The notes below the pieces were generated by a model. It was not told the DNA's origin, did no database searches, and saw nothing but the letters and a program-made list of their open reading frames with translations. From Bacteroidota bacterium (lineage in GTDB: Bacteria; Bacteroidota; Bacteroidia; NS11-12g; UBA955), in NCBI GenBank assembly GCA_025354385.1, contig JANXMZ010000035.1:1-42888 (forward strand): a stretch of DNA of 42,888 nucleotides. Reading direction: 5' to 3'. How positions within the stretch are numbered: the first letter of the stretch is position 1; each line of letters begins with the position of its first letter. The position numbers and the translations under genes were made by a program. Of this stretch, positions 35,189 to 42,888 are shown in pieces.

Positions 35189-36067
35189 ATGCAAACAAAA
35201 ATCAATAAAGCGACATCCATCATTGGTATTTTTTTATTGAAATGTTTGTCTTATTTACCACTTGGTTTTCTTTATGTAATTTCGGATATTTTATTTATCG
35301 TATTTTATAAATTAATAAAATACAGGACAAAGGTTGTAAGAATAAATTTAAGAAACTCATTTCCTAAAAAGACTGAGGTAGAACTAAAACAAATTGAAAA
35401 GCAATATTATAAATTCTTATCAGATTTAGTAGTTGAAACAGTAAAAGGTTTCACTATCAGTAAAAATCAGTTGTTAAAAAGAATGAAATTCTTGAATACA
35501 GTGTATGTAGATGAGTTAGTAAAAGAAAATAGAAGTGCTATGGTTGTAATGGGTCATTACGGCAATTGGGAATGGATTTGTAGATCGGCCCCATTATTTA
35601 TAAAAAACAATATTATTGTAGCCTATAAACCATTAACCAATCCTCAATTTGATAAACTATTGTATAAAGCAAGAATTGAATTCGGAGTTAGGCAGGTGCC
35701 AATGCAGCAATTACCCAGAGTTTTACTTTCCGAAAAAAAGCCATATTTATTAATTTTGTTGGCAGATCAATCCCCTTCAGATGCCGAGACAAGTATTTGG
35801 GTAAATTTCTTAAACCAAGATACGGCCGTGCTCCCAGGCATAGAAAAATTGACTATTAAGTACAAATTACCAGTGTTTTATAACGAAGTAAAGCTTTTAA
35901 AAAGAGGTTATTACACGTGTGAATTTCAACCATTACATGAGGTTATGACTAATGAACTACATGCTAATATAACACAAATTCATTCTAAGAGATTAGAAGA
36001 TAATATCGTTCTAAATCCATCCATTTGGCTATGGAGCCACAAGCGATGGAAATTAAAAAGAAAATAA
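35189..36067 (+). CDS. Lysophospholipid/lipid A acyltransferase (LpxL/HtrB-like)
   Basis: This 292-residue membrane-bound enzyme has an N-terminal helix (YLPLGFLYVISDILFIVFY), the RINLRNSFPKKTE motif that opens this family, and the catalytic HYGNWE (H123, E128). It also has LLADQSPSDAE and the substrate region NQDTAVLPGIEKL. LpxL-type enzymes add a secondary acyl chain to lipid A at the inner face of the inner membrane. Whether this one acts on lipid A or on another envelope lipid cannot be told. Confidence 0.92.
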   Translation: MQTKINKATSIIGIFLLKCLSYLPLGFLYVISDILFIVFYKLIKYRTKVVRINLRNSFPKKTEVELKQIEKQYYKFLSDLVVETVKGFTISKNQLLKRMKFLNTVYVDELVKENRSAMVVMGHYGNWEWICRSAPLFIKNNIIVAYKPLTNPQFDKLLYKARIEFGVRQVPMQQLPRVLLSEKKPYLLILLADQSPSDAETSIWVNFLNQDTAVLPGIEKLTIKYKLPVFYNEVKLLKRGYYTCEFQPLHEVMTNELHANITQIHSKRLEDNIVLNPSIWLWSHKRWKLKRK

Positions 36068-36097
36068 TTCTTTATTTTATTTTTTGAATAAAACAAG

Positions 36098-36128
36098 TTG
36101 CACACTAAATTATTAGATAGTATAATTG
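36098..36128 (+). promoter_or_regulatory. Candidate promoter of the ArsR-type gene
   Basis: TTG at 36098-36100 and TATAATTG at 36121-36128 (one mismatch to TAnnTTTG) are 20 bases apart. ATG codons follow at 36133 and 36139, so again little or no leader is left. Confidence 0.45.
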
Positions 36129-36138
36129 CAGCATGGCA

Positions 36139-36471
36139 ATGAGCAAGAAATCTTTATTTGATAACACTGAAGTTGATTTAAGTATCATTTGTAAAGCTTT
36201 AGGACACCCCGCAAGAATAAGAATTATAAAATTACTACTTGCTAAGAACGATCAAACCTGCCAACAAATAGTTGATAAATTACCTCTTAGTCAGTCTACT
36301 GTATCTCAACATTTAAGCGAGTTACGGTCGGCCAATCTGTTGAGTGCTAAAAATTATAAAACAAGTGTGATATACAGTGTCGACAAAGAATATTTGGCAA
36401 AAGCCCAAAAAATGTTCAGTGAACTATTTTATGCTCATATACTTAACGTGAAGCAAACTTCATTATTTTAA
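36139..36471 (+). CDS. ArsR-type winged-helix regulator
   Basis: The product is 110 residues from the ATG at 36139; an ATG at 36133 would add two residues but lies nearly on the predicted transcript start. The fold is the ArsR winged helix: ICKALGHPARIRIIKLLL, then the recognition helix SQSTVSQHLSELRSANLL and a wing (NYKTSVIYSV). Only one Cys (in DQTCQQ) is present in the DNA-binding core, so the usual ArsR/SmtB metal site is missing. The signal sensed is unknown. Its last 9 bases overlap the end of the convergent XRE gene. Confidence 0.92.
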   Translation: MSKKSLFDNTEVDLSIICKALGHPARIRIIKLLLAKNDQTCQQIVDKLPLSQSTVSQHLSELRSANLLSAKNYKTSVIYSVDKEYLAKAQKMFSELFYAHILNVKQTSLF

Positions 36472-36801
36472 ATCGTTAATTTCCTTTTCAAAGGAATCCA
36501 TTTTTTTTAACATATTTGAATTCATATCTTTCAATTCAAAGATATGTTTGGAGAATACTTGTTTAATCACGATTTTATTATCTATATCGGATTTATACAT
36601 TTCACCAATATCTAATATTAACCACTCTGGATTAATTTTCGGAAAATGCTTTAATAACGTAATTACCAAATCGAGGCTGGCCTTGTTTCGTCCTGATGCC
36701 AAATGAGACATCACCGCATTCGAAATTCCGAGTAATTGGGCAAACTCCATTCGAGATAATTTAGACTCTTGAAATACCTTTAAAATCTTAGCTTCTACCA
36801 T
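36463..36801 (-). CDS. XRE-type helix-turn-helix regulator
   Basis: The 112-residue product has a lambda-repressor-like domain: ESKLSRMEFAQLLGISNAVM, SHLASGRNKASLDLVITLL, then the phrase INPEWLILDIGEMYK, typical of Bacteroidota XRE proteins. The rest is a helical, probably coiled-coil tail (residues 75-112), which would allow dimers or higher forms. Four evenly spaced palindromes start 2 bases upstream of its ATG, which strongly suggests self-control. The gene converges on, and overlaps by 9 bases, the ArsR-type gene. Confidence 0.92.
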   Translation of the reverse strand: MVEAKILKVFQESKLSRMEFAQLLGISNAVMSHLASGRNKASLDLVITLLKHFPKINPEWLILDIGEMYKSDIDNKIVIKQVFSKHIFELKDMNSNMLKKMDSFEKEINDLK

Positions 36802-36802
36802 G

Positions 36803-36882
36803 TTTACAAAGGTAAATATTAAATTTTACAATTGTAAAACAATGCATTTACAAGTGTAAATCAGCTCGTTTACATTTGTAAA
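36803..36882. promoter_or_regulatory. Array of four TTTACAnnTGTAAA operators, 22-base period
   Basis: The sites are TTTACAAAGGTAAA (36803-36816, one mismatch), TTTACAATTGTAAA (36825-36838, perfect, extending to 16 bases), TTTACAAGTGTAAA (36847-36860) and TTTACATTTGTAAA (36869-36882). Centres are 36809.5, 36831.5, 36853.5 and 36875.5, exactly 22 bases apart, so all sites face nearly the same side of the helix. The XRE-type protein encoded next to it is the likely ligand. Confidence 0.88.
36807..36814 (-). promoter_or_regulatory. -7 element of the XRE gene inside operator 1
   Basis: On the minus strand this reads TACCTTTG, an exact TAnnTTTG. It lies fully within the operator nearest the gene and 5 bases from the ATG. 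The -33 region (TTTTAC, about 21 bases upstream) is weak and lies in the second operator. Confidence 0.55.
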
Positions 36883-37279
36883 AACAGTAATTTGCTTATA
36901 ATGTGTTACTTACAATAATATTCTCTATGTTAATGACTCATTAAAGCAAATCTTAAGTTAGGTTATGCATCTAAATGTTTCCATGTCATTAGTTACAGTA
37001 AAATCACATAATGATTTGAATTTAACAAGCCCAAAAAACACTGTTTTTAGTCCATATTATACCTATATAGTTAGTTTAAATATATTTCATATACTATTCA
37101 TATTTATATATTTATAAATATTGTATAGATGTTAAATTTAGAAATTTTAAATAAATATTTGGAAATTTATACCGTTCATTACTAATAGATTCTAAATATG
37201 TTGAATTCTATTCAAAAGTTAATTTCGATTTTAATTTATTTACATTATTTTTACACCTTATTTATAAACAGTGTTATAT
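36883..37279. other. AT-rich intergenic region before the T9SS beta-propeller gene
   Basis: The whole gap between the XRE start and the next gene is 478 bases, with the operator array at its left. The rest holds no convincing gene. It is very AT-rich from about 37060. An all-AT inverted repeat lies at 37100-37121 (9-base arms, 4-base loop). No clear Bacteroidota promoter was found for the gene at 37280. Confidence 0.6.
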
Positions 37280-39268
37280 ATGAACAAAAAATTACTTCTC
37301 TTTGCGTTAGGATTACCTATCCTACTCAATGCGCAAAAATTTGCCAGTCCTTCCATTAAACCCTTAACAGGTGTTCCCCTTATCCCAGTAAAAGAAACTT
37401 TTTTAGAATCAACCCACGACAGCAGTTTGCCCAAATCTTTTGTTGGCAGTCATTATAGTTCAACAAAAAGAGGCACCAATCAGTCCTTCAATTTTGTGCA
37501 AATAGGAAATACCTTTTACGATTTGCAAACCAATGCAAGTATTGGACGTAGAATTATGTTGTTACCCAATGGACGAGTTTCAGCAGTTTGGACGACCTCT
37601 GATAATAAATCATTAAATTTTCCAAATAGAGGTACAGGTTACAACTTTTTCGATTCATTGACATGGTTCCCAAGTCCTGTTCATACACCAAGATTAGAAA
37701 GCACAAGAACAGGTTGGCCATCATTAGGCATCAATGGCAATAGTGAATGGGTAATGGGTCATGATGCTACTCTAGGCGGTTTTGTGAAATCTAAGAATGC
37801 TTCAATTGGCAGCTTATCATGGACCACTGGCTCGGCCGTTTTAACGCAAAACAAACGCAGGCCAATTTGGGGTAGAATTGCTAATAATGGCAATATTTTC
37901 CATTGTGTTTCAAATTATTCAGATTCTTCTGCGCTTAACGACCCCAAAGCACCAACAATTAAAGGAATATTTGCTCCTTGGACTTATAGTAGATCAACAG
38001 ATGGTGGTGCTACTTGGTCAACTCAGCATATTTTATTACCAGGATATGATAGTTTTAGATATGTAAGTGGAGGTGGCGATCAATATGCAATTGATGTTAA
38101 AGATTCTGTTGTAGTGATTGTTTCAGGTGATTTTCACGAGGATGTTGCTATGTGGAAATCCATTGATAACGGTCTGACGTTTAGTAAGACAATTATGGAT
38201 ACTTTCGAATATGCGCCTTACAGAGATACTCAAGTGTTTGTAGGAAGTCCGTTTGTTTGTGATGGCTCACTGGATGTAATTATTGATAAAAACTACAAAG
38301 CACATGCTTTTTGGGGTGTTACCAATGTTACCAAGAAAAACAAAAGTAAAGACAGCAGTTTCTTCACTCCTGCTCAAGCCTTGTTAGCCTATTGGAATGA
38401 GATAGATAAAAAAACAACCTTTATTGCTTCAGGTTCCCAATTTGCAAAAGACCCCAATCCTGATATGAATGTTCCTGGTTTAAGTGATACAACTTATTCC
38501 GTATACCCTGGAACCTACAACGCCCGTCAAGCTAATTTTACCCTAAAAGATAAAAGTACAGCAACCATGCAAGGCGCTAGATTAACAAATACAGCTTTGT
38601 TGCGTTCACCATCTGTTGGTATGGATAACAATGGCAATATTTTTGTTAGTTTCTCTCTTCCTGTTGCCGGTGATGTTGATGATGCTTTCTGTAATTTCAG
38701 AGATATTATGATGGTATGCTCTAAAGACAATGGAAAAACTTGGGAAAACCCAATTGATATTACTAAGATGAAAGGTGTTGAAGAAGATTTTGCATGTGTG
38801 GCTAAAAAAGTAAATAATTATGTTCATTTAATATTTCAACAAGATGAAGCTGCTGGAACTAATCTATCAAACCACAATGGTGATGTATCTTTGATTTCAG
38901 ACAATGGCAATTATATTATGTATGCGGCTATTCCTGTTTCTAAAATATTAGATGGAACCATTGGCAATAGCTATACTAAAGTTGAATCTATTAATGCCAC
39001 TAAAGAAATTTTTATAGTGTCACAAAACTATCCTAATCCTTTCAGTTCTAATTCAGAACTATTAATATGGTTAGAAAATACAACGAATGTTAAATTAGAA
39101 ATTAAAAATATGACTGGCCAAGTAGTGGCAACACAAAATTTCTACGATTTAAACGCGGGCAATCAATTATTGAACATTCAAGGTGACTCATTAGCGCCTG
39201 GAATATATTTTTATACTGTTAGTACCTCAACAAATAGTGTAACTCAAAAAATGATGGTTCAACGTTAA
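37280..39268 (+). CDS. Secreted sialidase-like (BNR repeat) protein with T9SS type A sorting domain
   Basis: The ATG at 37280 is preferred to a GTG at 37271, since it begins the signal peptide MNKKLLLFALGLPILLNAQ; the product is 662 residues. The middle shows BNR/Asp-box-like repeats of sialidase propellers (RSTDGGATWSTQ, KSIDNGLTFSKT, CSKDNGKTWENP). The end is a type A sorting domain from about residue 583 (NYPNPFSSNSE, ending KMMVQR). The protein is exported by T9SS. Sialidase activity is not implied, as the arginine triad could not be identified. It is a lone gene with its own terminator. Confidence 0.9.
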   Translation: MNKKLLLFALGLPILLNAQKFASPSIKPLTGVPLIPVKETFLESTHDSSLPKSFVGSHYSSTKRGTNQSFNFVQIGNTFYDLQTNASIGRRIMLLPNGRVSAVWTTSDNKSLNFPNRGTGYNFFDSLTWFPSPVHTPRLESTRTGWPSLGINGNSEWVMGHDATLGGFVKSKNASIGSLSWTTGSAVLTQNKRRPIWGRIANNGNIFHCVSNYSDSSALNDPKAPTIKGIFAPWTYSRSTDGGATWSTQHILLPGYDSFRYVSGGGDQYAIDVKDSVVVIVSGDFHEDVAMWKSIDNGLTFSKTIMDTFEYAPYRDTQVFVGSPFVCDGSLDVIIDKNYKAHAFWGVTNVTKKNKSKDSSFFTPAQALLAYWNEIDKKTTFIASGSQFAKDPNPDMNVPGLSDTTYSVYPGTYNARQANFTLKDKSTATMQGARLTNTALLRSPSVGMDNNGNIFVSFSLPVAGDVDDAFCNFRDIMMVCSKDNGKTWENPIDITKMKGVEEDFACVAKKVNNYVHLIFQQDEAAGTNLSNHNGDVSLISDNGNYIMYAAIPVSKILDGTIGNSYTKVESINATKEIFIVSQNYPNPFSSNSELLIWLENTTNVKLEIKNMTGQVVATQNFYDLNAGNQLLNIQGDSLAPGIYFYTVSTSTNSVTQKMMVQR

Positions 39269-39289
39269 TTCAAATTACTAAAATCATAA

Positions 39290-39322
39290 AAAATCCTGAT
39301 CATTTTTGGTCGGGATTTTTTT
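39290..39322 (+). terminator. Terminator after the BNR-repeat T9SS gene
   Basis: AATCCTGATC (39292-39301) pairs with GGTCGGGATT (39308-39317) through ten pairs, two of them G-T, followed by TTTTTT. It is 22 bases past the stop. Confidence 0.8.
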
Positions 39323-39618
39323 ATGCAATTTTTTGACTGTACTCAAGGTTGCAGGCATTGCATCTATGGGCAGGTGAAACACCAATACGATTAATAATAA
39401 TGGATTACAAACAAGTTATTTTTATTTTTTGTGAGTCATATTCTTTGGCAGAATGATAAAGAATAGTCCCCTAAATTATCTAGCTTAATAAAAAGATGTA
39501 TGTATTAATTTAAAAGTTGAAATCTTTTTTTGAACATTTATCAATAAATAGCCTTAAAAATCCATCAATTGAATAAGTGATTTTACATGCATTCTAAAAG
39601 ACGAATTAAATCAAAAAA
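39323..39618. other. Intergenic region without recognised features
   Basis: With the terminator, the gap between the convergent genes is 350 bases. I see no gene, RNA or repeat in the remaining part. It is AT-rich and has stops in all frames. Confidence 0.6.
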
Positions 39619-40359
39619 TTATATTGACTTAGTTCGAGTAAAAAGAAATTTTTCACCTTTAGGTATACAGCTATAATCTTTTTTCATCAATTCGAGTAAA
39701 TCTGCCCCAAAACCTGTAGAATGTATCTCAATGATGCAGCATCTGATTTTAGAAAGCCAACTTAAATCGCCTTTCACAAAAATATCTTCTTCAGCGCCCT
39801 CAATGTCTATTTTTAACAAATCTATTTTCAAAAAGTTGAATCTGTTCATCAAAGAAGAAATACTTATAGATTCTATCATCTCGTTTTTTATGCTTTTGCT
39901 AGAATTCGTAACTTTAAACTCATTTGACTTTACAGTGTCATCAATAATATTCACCTTTCCATCTTGGTACCATACGGCCGCATTCAAAATCTTAATATTT
40001 TTTTTCGTGGAAGTATTCAATTGAAGCAATTGAAAATTGTTTTTTTCAGGTTCTAATGCTATTACATGCGCTTCAGGAAATTTGTTAGCTAAAACCAATG
40101 TTGAAATTCCAATATTTGCGCCTAGGTCTATAACAGATTGTACTTCGTCCAAATTAAAATCATATTCTTTATCCCAGATTACTTGTCTCAATGTTGCAAA
40201 ATCGCCTGTCCATGGCCTCATGTATATTTTTTGATCTAATTCTTTTATAAATACATGAACCATTTTCCTTTTTAATAAATGTGCTATAATAAAACTACTC
40301 GCACTGGCCATTCCAAGAGAATTAAATATCTTGACTAGTAGTTTTAACTTTCGTTTCAT
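39619..40359 (-). CDS. FkbM-family methyltransferase
   Basis: The 246-residue product has a SAM-binding Rossmann fold: VIDLGANIGISTLVLANKFP (motif I), VIALEPEKNNF, an internal LKIDIEGAEEDIF (the FkbM signature) and a C-terminal IRCCIIEIHSTG. The N-terminal 30 residues are hydrophobic and basic. FkbM enzymes O-methylate sugars or polyketides; near glycosyltransferases they usually modify glycans. A GT8 gene lies about 1.4 kb upstream in the same direction, beyond the tRNA, so a glycan role is plausible. Confidence 0.9.
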   Translation of the reverse strand: MKRKLKLLVKIFNSLGMASASSFIIAHLLKRKMVHVFIKELDQKIYMRPWTGDFATLRQVIWDKEYDFNLDEVQSVIDLGANIGISTLVLANKFPEAHVIALEPEKNNFQLLQLNTSTKKNIKILNAAVWYQDGKVNIIDDTVKSNEFKVTNSSKSIKNEMIESISISSLMNRFNFLKIDLLKIDIEGAEEDIFVKGDLSWLSKIRCCIIEIHSTGFGADLLELMKKDYSCIPKGEKFLFTRTKSI

Positions 40360-40575
40360 AATTTAAAGATTAATTTATTATCACAAATATATCATTTAAA
40401 ATATTAGAAATACTATCAACACTAGTAATGATCTTCTTCTTGTTTTTCAATTATTCGCTTGTAGGTAAAAGGTGCGTTTAATGGTGAGATCGTAAATACA
40501 AAGGATTGGGTTCTTTTCTTAATACGTGTTTCTGTTTAATAGGTAGAACTATTATTTAAATTATTTTTAAAAACA

Positions 40576-40606
40576 TTTGTTTCTAAGTTTAAAAAAACTA
40601 CATTTG
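40576..40606 (+). promoter_or_regulatory. Promoter of tRNA-Lys
   Basis: TTTG at 40576-40579 and TACATTTG at 40599-40606, 19 bases apart, match the Bacteroidota consensus TTTG-N19-TAnnTTTG at every fixed base. The tRNA begins 22 bases after the -7 box. Confidence 0.85.
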
Positions 40607-40627
40607 CACCACTCTAAAAAAGAGTAT

Positions 40628-40703
40628 GATTCCGTAGCTCAGCTGGTAGAGCATTACACTTTTAATGTAGTGGTCCTGGGTTCGAGTCCCAGCGGGATCA
40701 CCA
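40628..40703 (+). tRNA. tRNA-Lys (anticodon TTT)
   Basis: The cloverleaf reads cleanly: acceptor GATTCCG (40628-40634) with CGGGATC (40693-40699), D arm GCTC/GAGC, anticodon stem TTACA/TGTAG around loop CTTTTAA with anticodon TTT, and T arm CTGGG-TTCGAGT-CCCAG. Discriminator A is at 40700 and the CCA end (40701-40703) is encoded. There is one G-T pair in the acceptor stem. Confidence 0.97.
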
Positions 40704-40705
40704 GC

Positions 40706-40742
40706 AAAAAAACCCTTTAATTATTTAAAGGGTTTTTTTTTG
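40706..40742 (+). terminator. Terminator of tRNA-Lys
   Basis: AAACCCTTTAA (up to 40720) and TTAAAGGGTTT (from 40725) form a stem with loop TTAT, followed by a T run to 40741. It starts 3 bases after the tRNA CCA. Confidence 0.93.
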
Positions 40743-40800
40743 AAAAAGGATTAAGGATCGAAATCCAAAATTTTGGAATTCTAATTTATTAAACTTAAGG

Positions 40801-40837
40801 TAAATGCTGGATTCATTATTTCTACTTCCAGCATTTA
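40801..40837 (-). terminator. Candidate hairpin at the end of the GT8 gene
   Basis: TAAATGCTGGA (40801-40811) pairs with TCCAGCATTTA (40827-40837), an 11-base perfect stem with a 15-base loop that overlaps the GT8 stop codon. No strong T run follows in the minus direction, so its use as a terminator is uncertain. Confidence 0.4.
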
Positions 40838-41734
40838 GTTAACGAGATGATCGTTTTTTTTGGTTAATTTATTCTTAAAATTCTTAAATATGCTTTTCCT
40901 GATTTTCCAAGTCCGCACTAGTTTGCTAAATGTAAGCCTGTCATACTCCTTTTCCCAGAAACTGGTATTGTAAGTATTCCAAGTATCATAACCAGCATGA
41001 ATAGTTTTACCAAATATATCCCACGGTTTAGGGGAGCCAACAAAATGTAGAATTACATTTTTATTGTTTTTTGGTTGAGGATTACTCGGATACCACGGCA
41101 TGTTAAATTCTTTTGGTAAATGACCAAAGTTACCTTCACATATGGCATTCAATAATGTTTGGTCGGCAGAAAGAAACTCATTTGAGTAATTATCTGATAT
41201 TTCTTTTACTCGCAAAGCTATATTTTGTTCTTCCCATAATGGAATATTAAATACCAATACACCGGCATTAAAGTAATGTGTATCGGGATGCCAATTTAAT
41301 GTCTTAATGAAAAATTGATTTTCTAATGCATATTGAACAGGGCAGCCAAGAACGGCAGAAATTGCACTGTCATTTTTAATTTTATGTAAGTCTAAAATAT
41401 CACATTCAATTATTAAATCACTATCCAAATATAAAGCACTTCCAGATTTGATAATATTAGGTATTAATAATCTTCCATAGGTTGTCCAATCGCCATGCAA
41501 TGAACGAAGATGCCCAAAGGTTGCCATAGCATCAAAATCAATGAATTCTGAAATACCTTGAAAACCTTCATTTTGTAATAATTGAAGAATATTATCCTTA
41601 TCTCTTTGATGAAGCGATGAGCACAAAAACCACAATTTAAGTTCTTTACTATTGGAACAATTTCTGATAAGCGAGGTAAGTGTTGCTCCTAATCCCTCCA
41701 TTCCTAAAGGATTAATATTAAAAAATGTATCCAT
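40835..41734 (-). CDS. Glycosyltransferase family 8 protein
   Basis: The ATG at 41734 gives 299 residues; a TTG at 41749 would add five. The GT8 marks are present: the N-terminal GLGATLTSLIRNC helix, the TYGRLLIPNII and YLDSDLII region with the metal-binding DxD, FNAGVLVFNIPLWE, DQTLLNAICEGNFGHLPKEFN (read as separate parts) and a final HFVGSPKPW. GT8 enzymes transfer glucose or galactose with retention, often in lipopolysaccharide core or capsule synthesis. The acceptor is unknown. It is a single gene on this side of the tRNA. Confidence 0.92.
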   Translation of the reverse strand: MDTFFNINPLGMEGLGATLTSLIRNCSNSKELKLWFLCSSLHQRDKDNILQLLQNEGFQGISEFIDFDAMATFGHLRSLHGDWTTYGRLLIPNIIKSGSALYLDSDLIIECDILDLHKIKNDSAISAVLGCPVQYALENQFFIKTLNWHPDTHYFNAGVLVFNIPLWEEQNIALRVKEISDNYSNEFLSADQTLLNAICEGNFGHLPKEFNMPWYPSNPQPKNNKNVILHFVGSPKPWDIFGKTIHAGYDTWNTYNTSFWEKEYDRLTFSKLVRTWKIRKSIFKNFKNKLTKKNDHLVN

Positions 41735-42623
41735 ATTTAGTTTTTGCAAAAATTAGTTTTTATAAAAATGTTTGAAAAAGCCATTTCAAAATTTCTCCCC
41801 ACATACACCGTTCTTAAAAACATTTATTACTTTTCAAAAGTAAAGAATTAAATTGAGACTTAAAAACGACCTGTTCATTGAGGTTATATGGATGTTTTTG
41901 CAAGGATTTTGCACAATAGATTTGTATTTAATTTAAAATATGAGTACTCGTAAATGGCTGCCAATGTTATTTTTTACATGATGTTTTAATTTTTTAACCA
42001 CTTATATTCCTTACATCACATATAAATCCATCAAAAACAGTTCAATAACTTGAGCCATTTGTAATGGTTTTATTCGATTTTGTTCAATGCAGAATTTCTA
42101 TTTTTTTCATACCATTTTATATTTTAAGTATTTGTACACTTTTTGAACGACACTTTTCCAAAATGCTATTTTAAATAAACTATCAATAGAGGTTATTTTT
42201 AGGTATTTCAATTTTATTTAAATATTTGAATATCAAAATTTTAATAAGCAATTTACCCAAATTCTGATTCGTATAATCTCTTCAAATTTGAAGTGGTTTT
42301 TGTTTATTATTTATCTTTTTTACCAATTGTTAAAACTATTGTCGTTTTAAAATTTGTTTTTTACTTCTAATTTTTATCGCCTTCCATTTTTGCCATCTAT
42401 AGCAATAATACTTTTCTGTTTTTTTAATTTTTACACCCTGTATTTCAATACAATACATTTTTTATTGTGATTTGCTTTGAATTTTATAAACGTTTCACAA
42501 ACTTGAAATAGGCAATCTCAATTTCTATAAGTTAAATTACTTAACGAGTAATAAAACCTATTTAAATCAAGTATTGGCTAAACTTTTCCCGAAACTAAAA
42601 CACAACTAAAACTACTTGACACT
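41735..42623. other. 889-base AT-rich intergenic region
   Basis: This is the longest gap in the window. It is very AT-rich with many oligo-T runs, and no frame longer than about 25 codons seems gene-like. A lone -7-like TAGATTTG occurs at 41917-41924 without a good -33 partner. A small inverted repeat GTTAA-ATTAC-TTAAC lies at 42531-42545, about 80 bases before the next gene. No RNA gene or transposon end was recognised. Confidence 0.6.
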
Positions 42624-42888
42624 ATGAAAACTAAAAAACTAAAAGAAGTAATTCTTTTTAAGCGACCGCTCGCAAAAAAGTTATTCAATTTAAAAACAGG
42701 ATTTTCAATTTTCTTACTTTTTCTCTTCTCCTCCTCCGTTATCCTCGCCCAAAACGCCCCAGTTAGTTTTTCATTTAGTTTAGGAAGTTCGTGTAAAACG
42801 AGTGCAGGAATATTTAGGAAGGATGGGACATTAATACGAACCTTGTGGGGAGGGGTGAATATGTCATCAGGCACGCATACCAAAACCT
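42624..42888 (+). CDS. Secreted protein, N-terminal part (partial)
   Basis: From ATG at 42624 the frame is open to the window edge (88 residues). It begins with an unusually long, basic N-region (MKTKKLKEVILFKRPLAKKL), then a hydrophobic core (FSIFLLFLFSSSVILAQ) and a cleavage-like AQ-N. The mature start has SCKTSAGIFRKDGTLIRTLW followed by GGVNMSSGTHTKT, close to FlgD Ig-like modules that read 'TSAGVY...G.LVRTLW....aGtht..WDG'. A large surface protein is expected to the right. An opposite-strand frame (42578-42883) over the same bases has no family match and is a shadow. Confidence 0.8.
   Translation, partial: MKTKKLKEVILFKRPLAKKLFNLKTGFSIFLLFLFSSSVILAQNAPVSFSFSLGSSCKTSAGIFRKDGTLIRTLWGGVNMSSGTHTKT

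Noticed and set aside
36803..36882. Plasmid-type iterons
   Set aside because: Even spacing resembles iterons, but the units are palindromic, lie right at a regulator gene, and no replication protein is near.
40628..40703. tRNA-Lys as integration site of an island
   Set aside because: No integrase gene and no second copy of the tRNA 3' end was seen in the window.
41889..41954. 21-codon plus-strand frame after a -7-like box
   Set aside because: It is too short, has no ribosome-binding context and no -33 element at proper distance.
42578..42883. Minus-strand frame of 101 codons at the right edge
   Set aside because: It overlaps the plus-strand frame that has a real signal peptide and an FlgD-like motif; the minus frame shows no family motif.

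Overview
The window is a piece of a low-GC (about one third G+C by eye) Bacteroidota chromosome. Three things point there. Three secreted proteins end in type IX secretion (T9SS) sorting domains, two of type A and one of type B reading directly as such plus one further type A. The cbb3 oxidase locus has the Bacteroidota layout, with a fused CcoN-CcoO. The promoters that can be read match the Bacteroidota sigma consensus TTTG-N19-21-TAnnTTTG. Shine-Dalgarno sequences are mostly absent, and several genes must start at TTG or GTG. No species is named. A tail of an IS1595-like transposase sits at the left edge.

Positions 149-9994, all on the minus strand, form a compact microaerobic respiration locus. 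Read in transcription order it is: Rrf2 regulator with IscR-spaced cysteines, a 59-residue cysteine-rich protein, CcoI copper ATPase, CBS-pair protein, CcoS, fused CcoNO, CcoQ, CcoP, CcoG, CcoH, and a SafE/UreH-type membrane protein. Most gaps are 4-39 bases. CcoQ, CcoS and the cysteine-rich protein are small genes that are easy to miss. Divergent to it lie a small membrane protein and an outer-membrane beta-barrel protein, with an FNR-like palindrome in the shared upstream region.

Positions 11323-23681 carry a SprB-repeat T9SS protein, Pcm, a three-gene envelope polysaccharide unit (Gfo/Idh-like protein, lipoprotein, polyprenyl-phosphate sugar transferase), a T9SS type B protein with an IgGFc-binding-like N-terminus, and an M16 protease. 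GyrA and a TPR protein follow on the plus strand (23990-27898).

Positions 28011-33535 (minus) hold a possible operon: DinB-like protein, NRDE/TANGO2 protein, ATP-grasp ligase, a C25-like T9SS protein that appears to lack the catalytic dyad, and a GreA/B-like protein. The plus-strand group at 33661-36471 encodes a DUF3127 protein, an M42 aminopeptidase, a LpxL-like acyltransferase and an ArsR-type regulator.

The ArsR gene converges on and overlaps an XRE-type regulator. Upstream of the XRE gene are four copies of TTTACAnnTGTAAA at exactly 22-base centre spacing, one of them covering the apparent -7 promoter element. This is the most striking non-coding signal in the window. The right end holds a T9SS type A beta-propeller-like protein, an FkbM methyltransferase, tRNA-Lys(UUU) with its promoter and terminator, a GT8 glycosyltransferase, an 889-base AT-rich gap, and the start of another secreted protein cut by the window edge.
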